DNA of 64,000 bases from Cristatella mucedo. Taxonomy: Eukaryota > Bryozoa > Phylactolaemata > Cristatellidae. Below, piece after piece: positions 61,043 to 64,000 of the stretch. The notes beneath the pieces were generated by a model. That model made no database searches, was not told the DNA's origin, and was given only the letters and a program-made list of their open reading frames with translations. The stretch lies in NCBI GenBank assembly GCA_009760855.2, contig WPIO01000014.1, positions 2,781,501-2,845,500 of the forward strand, given 5' to 3'. Position 1 is the stretch's first letter. Every line of letters starts with the position of its first letter. The position numbers and the translations under genes were made by a program.

Positions 61043-61735
61043 CTACAAATAAATAGGTACATTAAGCTCTGGTATAATTAACAAAAACAGCCTCGACTTA
61101 AAAGCACGAATGGTGATATAGTACAATATAGTTTATTTGTAGTCATTGCATTTGTATATATGGCTTTGATCACAGAAAACATTTGACCCATAAAGAAGCA
61201 GCTCTAACGGAGAACATTAAAGATTGGGCCTCAATCGCTAAACTCAGTGAGAGAAATGTCACGCTCGACTCTCAAACAGCATTCTGAGCCAAACTTTCTG
61301 CAAATCAAGACATTAAATGTGGTAGCAGCATTACTAGCACATTCATATGTTGTTCTAAAGGTTTATATACAAGATGTCTAGTAATTGTAGTAGTAACAAC
61401 AATAACTATAGTAATAGGCAGTCAATGCCGGATGCCCTAAAAAAAGTAAATCTATACCGAGGCGCTTAACAGCTCGTTGTGTGATAATCAATTAATAAAG
61501 GTTAACAAAATGTATGGCATCATGCTTAGACAAGCTTGCTAAGATACGGAAGAAGACACGCAGGGCAATTAGTTAGTAGGATCACTCGCTAGTAGCATGC
61601 ACTGAGTCATGCACAGGTAAGCATGCAAAGCACACAGGGAAAAACAAGAACTTGCCTGGGTTAAAGGGAATGTTAAATGAGACAGATTAGAACGTAACTT
61701 ATACTTTACTGCGGCAAGAAATTTAAAATAATTAC

Positions 61736-61844
61736 CAAAGCCGTAAGTGCTGGGATTTGGCAGCTCCGTATCATCAAACTGAAAATCAGAATAAGATTCT
61801 AGAAAATCTAGAATTTCGGCCGGCTTTAAGTGATTGACCTTCAT
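61736..61844 (-). CDS. Candidate first exon, protein unknown
   Basis: On the minus strand, ATG at 61844 opens MKVNHLKPAEILDFLESYSD, then FQFDDTELPNPSTYGF, and a GTAATT donor follows at phase 1. The composition is protein-like and in-frame stops lie close upstream. It does not join in phase to the aminotransferase exon at 61042, so at least one exon is missing or it belongs elsewhere. I do not recognise the sequence. Confidence 0.35.
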
Positions 61845-62689
61845 TTAATAGCCACTGTCATCCCTCTCGTCATGCCTTTAGTTTTAGTATCGTCTTCTCT
61901 ATTTTAGCACTCTTGTGAACTTTTGTTTTTCATTGCCTGAGATTTGATTCTAACGGCACTCTGATACTTCCCTCTTCCTCCAAGTGGTACTTTCCCGATC
62001 CCTCTGGTACTTTCCGTATGCTCCAATTCGTTTTAGATCGTTTGTCTTCTGCTTACTGCCGGCAGTTTTACTACTTCACTATTCAAATTCTTCACGACTC
62101 GAGCTCCAGAAAACAATGCCTGCAAGCCGAGCGTCGCTCTCTTTATGACTCAAAACAGTCATATTGTATGATTCTATGCAGAGCAGAGAAAGCCTTGCTA
62201 CAGGCCAGCAGCGCCATTTATATCAGCAACTGTTTAACGTCGGTACTAGCGTCTCACCAGTTTTGAATTTAATTCCACTCGCATAAACATTCATAAAATA
62301 AAAACAATACATTCAAAAGTATTCATCATATTGACTTCATAGAAGATGCCATCGCAATACCTTACTAAAATATGCTTGTCTATGCATAGCACGTAACTGA
62401 GCACTTACTTTGTTTTCAAGATCAGGCTTTTGGTGCGGACGCTGCTTCTAGCGGCAGCTTCTAGTTCCACTCGAAGCCACGTCAGGCTTGCAGCTCGATG
62501 CGACGTTCACGAGTCTGTTATATTGGGGCGAGAGCACACGGTTTCGCTTGCTTGATTTACCTCACGTGACTGGAGGTGCTGATCGTGGTTTCACACGTTC
62601 GCGATTCTATTACCAGGAGCTGCCACTGTTCGATCGCACGGCCGAGTATCTGTCTTACATACCTCTAAGCTACTAACACAAATTGCCGT
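61845..62689. other. No feature recognised
   Basis: I searched the minus strand for the PLP-lysine and Gly-rich blocks of the aminotransferase and found none. Short open frames here have no family resemblance. Confidence 0.4.
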
Positions 62690-62815
62690 GCGGTTGTGCA
62701 TTGTCACCTCTAACCATGTTACGCTTGTTATCATTGAGCATACCACCACTAAGCATTCGATCATGCTTCCTTTGCAGCACATGTAAAGTGTCTAGAAAGA
62801 AACTACGTACTCTGA
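62690..62815 (+). mobile_element. LINE-B 3' end fragment, sense
   Basis: GCATTGTCACCTCTAACCATG, CATGCTTCCTTTGCAGCACA and TGTAAAGTGTCTAGAAAGAA match the LINE-B 3' untranslated region and first hairpin arm. The second arm is eroded (CTCTGAGG). Confidence 0.7.
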
Positions 62816-64000
62816 GGTTGCTTCCAATGACTAAGTCAGCAAGAGTCCTAATGTAATGGGTCGATAACGTCTAGGGTAATGCAGCAAAACAGAAGTAAAA
62901 AGGTATGAATAAGTACGATTTGCTCCCGCCCAAAAGATTTCCGAGAGCTGCGGTTGCCGCTCATTTATTATCGAGGATAGTTAACTAATGGCGTATATTC
63001 TTGCCAATTCTCGCAACGTTGTCGTCAGGAGCTCCTGCTAAAATCGCAAGGGAGGTGACAGTGGTAGACAAGCTCCCACACTGTCTAGGCTGTGTGCTCA
63101 AGGGAAGTGCTGAGTTGTGCATCTAACGAGCTAAGGATGCTCTTGATTAAAATAATCTGACGCTGCTTCGTAAGCTTTGGCTACTGAGCCTGAAAGATGA
63201 CGCTGCCAGTGGCAGAGCTATGGAATGAGAATTGAGGAGTCAGTTGCCCTCTTAGAGTGCTGAGGGGGACGGCAGCGACCTGGGTCGCCCCTATATTGAT
63301 AGCCAGGGTATCAGCTGCTACAGGTGCAGTCTGGTAGTTGCAGTTTTGTCAGTCCGCTTTATTTACAAAAATTCGCTGAGCTCAGATTGCAGCCGTTGAT
63401 CAACCTCCAAGTGCGTGTCAAATAAACTCTATCGTTGTTAGCTATATTTTTTTATTATTAATTTTTATTTTATTTTTCATATTTTCTTTTATAATTTTCC
63501 GAGTCTTGCCCCCACATAAAATCCTAGCTCCACCCTAGAACTCAACCGTAATCAGGTCGTTCTTTAACAGGATTTTTTAAGCAAGAAAGTGTCAAACACC
63601 AATGGCTTACTTTATGCGAGTTCAAAAAAGAGATAGGGCAATAGTCGCTTCAATTCAGCCTTGTTATTGATACATACTTCATTATTTCCAGACTTCTCTG
63701 TTCCCTGTGATCCTCGTGGTCCTTGTGGTCCTCGATCGAATAATTCAGAGTACACCTCGAAGGAAAAGTATTGAATTGGTCTGTGGATCTGCCATTTTAC
63801 TTATCTTTATCCGAGCTCATTCTCATTAAAAACCAGCAGCATTAAATTGCGTCGATGCAGAACAATTTAAAAGGAAACACCTGCATGACTCGTAATTTTT
63901 TATCTAAACTGAATTGCCGGGCTTTTTCTGCTTTCTAATGGCTCCAGCTTCGTCTTCACTGTGTTATGCTTGCCGTCAGCCACGCAGGATAAAACTTTAT
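62816..64000. other. No feature recognised
   Basis: About 1.2 kb at the window end. A short run of CCTCGTGGTCCTTGTGGTCCT (63710-63730) is locally repetitive. No gene, RNA or mobile element can be supported. Confidence 0.4.

Noticed and set aside
60787..61056. 89-codon plus-strand frame
   Set aside because: It is antisense to a well-supported aminotransferase-like exon at 60931-61042.
1..64000. CRISPR array or bacterial operon
   Set aside because: No regularly spaced repeats with unique spacers. Introns, LINEs and SINEs show the DNA is from an animal nucleus.

Overview
This is a window from an invertebrate metazoan nuclear genome. It is AT-rich, its genes are split by introns with GT/AG borders, and most of it is decayed retroelement sequence. 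There is no bacterial gene organisation. I cannot fix the phylum from sequence alone. I did not measure intron sizes or GC content by computation.

Two host loci are well supported. (1) A tandem pair of SLC13 (DASS/INDY-type sodium-coupled di/tricarboxylate or sulfate transporter) genes lies on the + strand. Gene 1 contributes only its last three exons (3381-5124); its upstream part should lie before the window. Gene 2 runs from a start exon at 19081 to a stop at 45286, with eleven exons found. The two copies share exon boundaries, phases and two exon lengths exactly. Gene 2 appears to lack an intact version of the exon that carries the family's Gly-Gly-Gly segment, and it carries Ser-Asn-Met where gene 1 has Ser-Asn-Thr in the second binding motif. 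(2) The last three coding exons of a class-V (PLP-dependent) aminotransferase-like gene lie on the - strand at 59068-61042. Its catalytic part should lie beyond the window or in exons I could not recognise.

Most of the remainder is transposon-derived. LINE-A is a CR1/L2-like non-LTR element with an ACATT-type tail. LINE-B is a second CR1/L2-like family whose 3' end is a conserved hairpin followed by (ATT)n. SINE S1 is tRNA-derived. SINE S2 has a tRNA-like head joined to a copy of the LINE-B hairpin tail, which suggests that LINE-B machinery moved it. There is also a short non-autonomous LTR retroelement with recognisable LTR ends, polypurine tract and initiator-tRNA-Met-type primer site (15950-17980), a miniature hAT element very like the horizontally transferred SPIN family (48982-49169), and a foldback element (58276-58500). 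Several elements are nested, including a LINE-B copy inserted in the hairpin loop of another LINE-B.

Other structure includes an interstitial array of an 8-bp telomere-like unit (31644-31903) next to a perfect 15-bp inverted repeat inside a gene 2 intron, several long GA/CT tracts, and a TATA-like motif inside intron 1 of gene 2. The best candidates for something unusual are the SPIN-like element, the telomere-like satellite with 48-bp higher-order periodicity, the LINE-in-its-own-hairpin insertion, and the lost exon of SLC13 gene 2.
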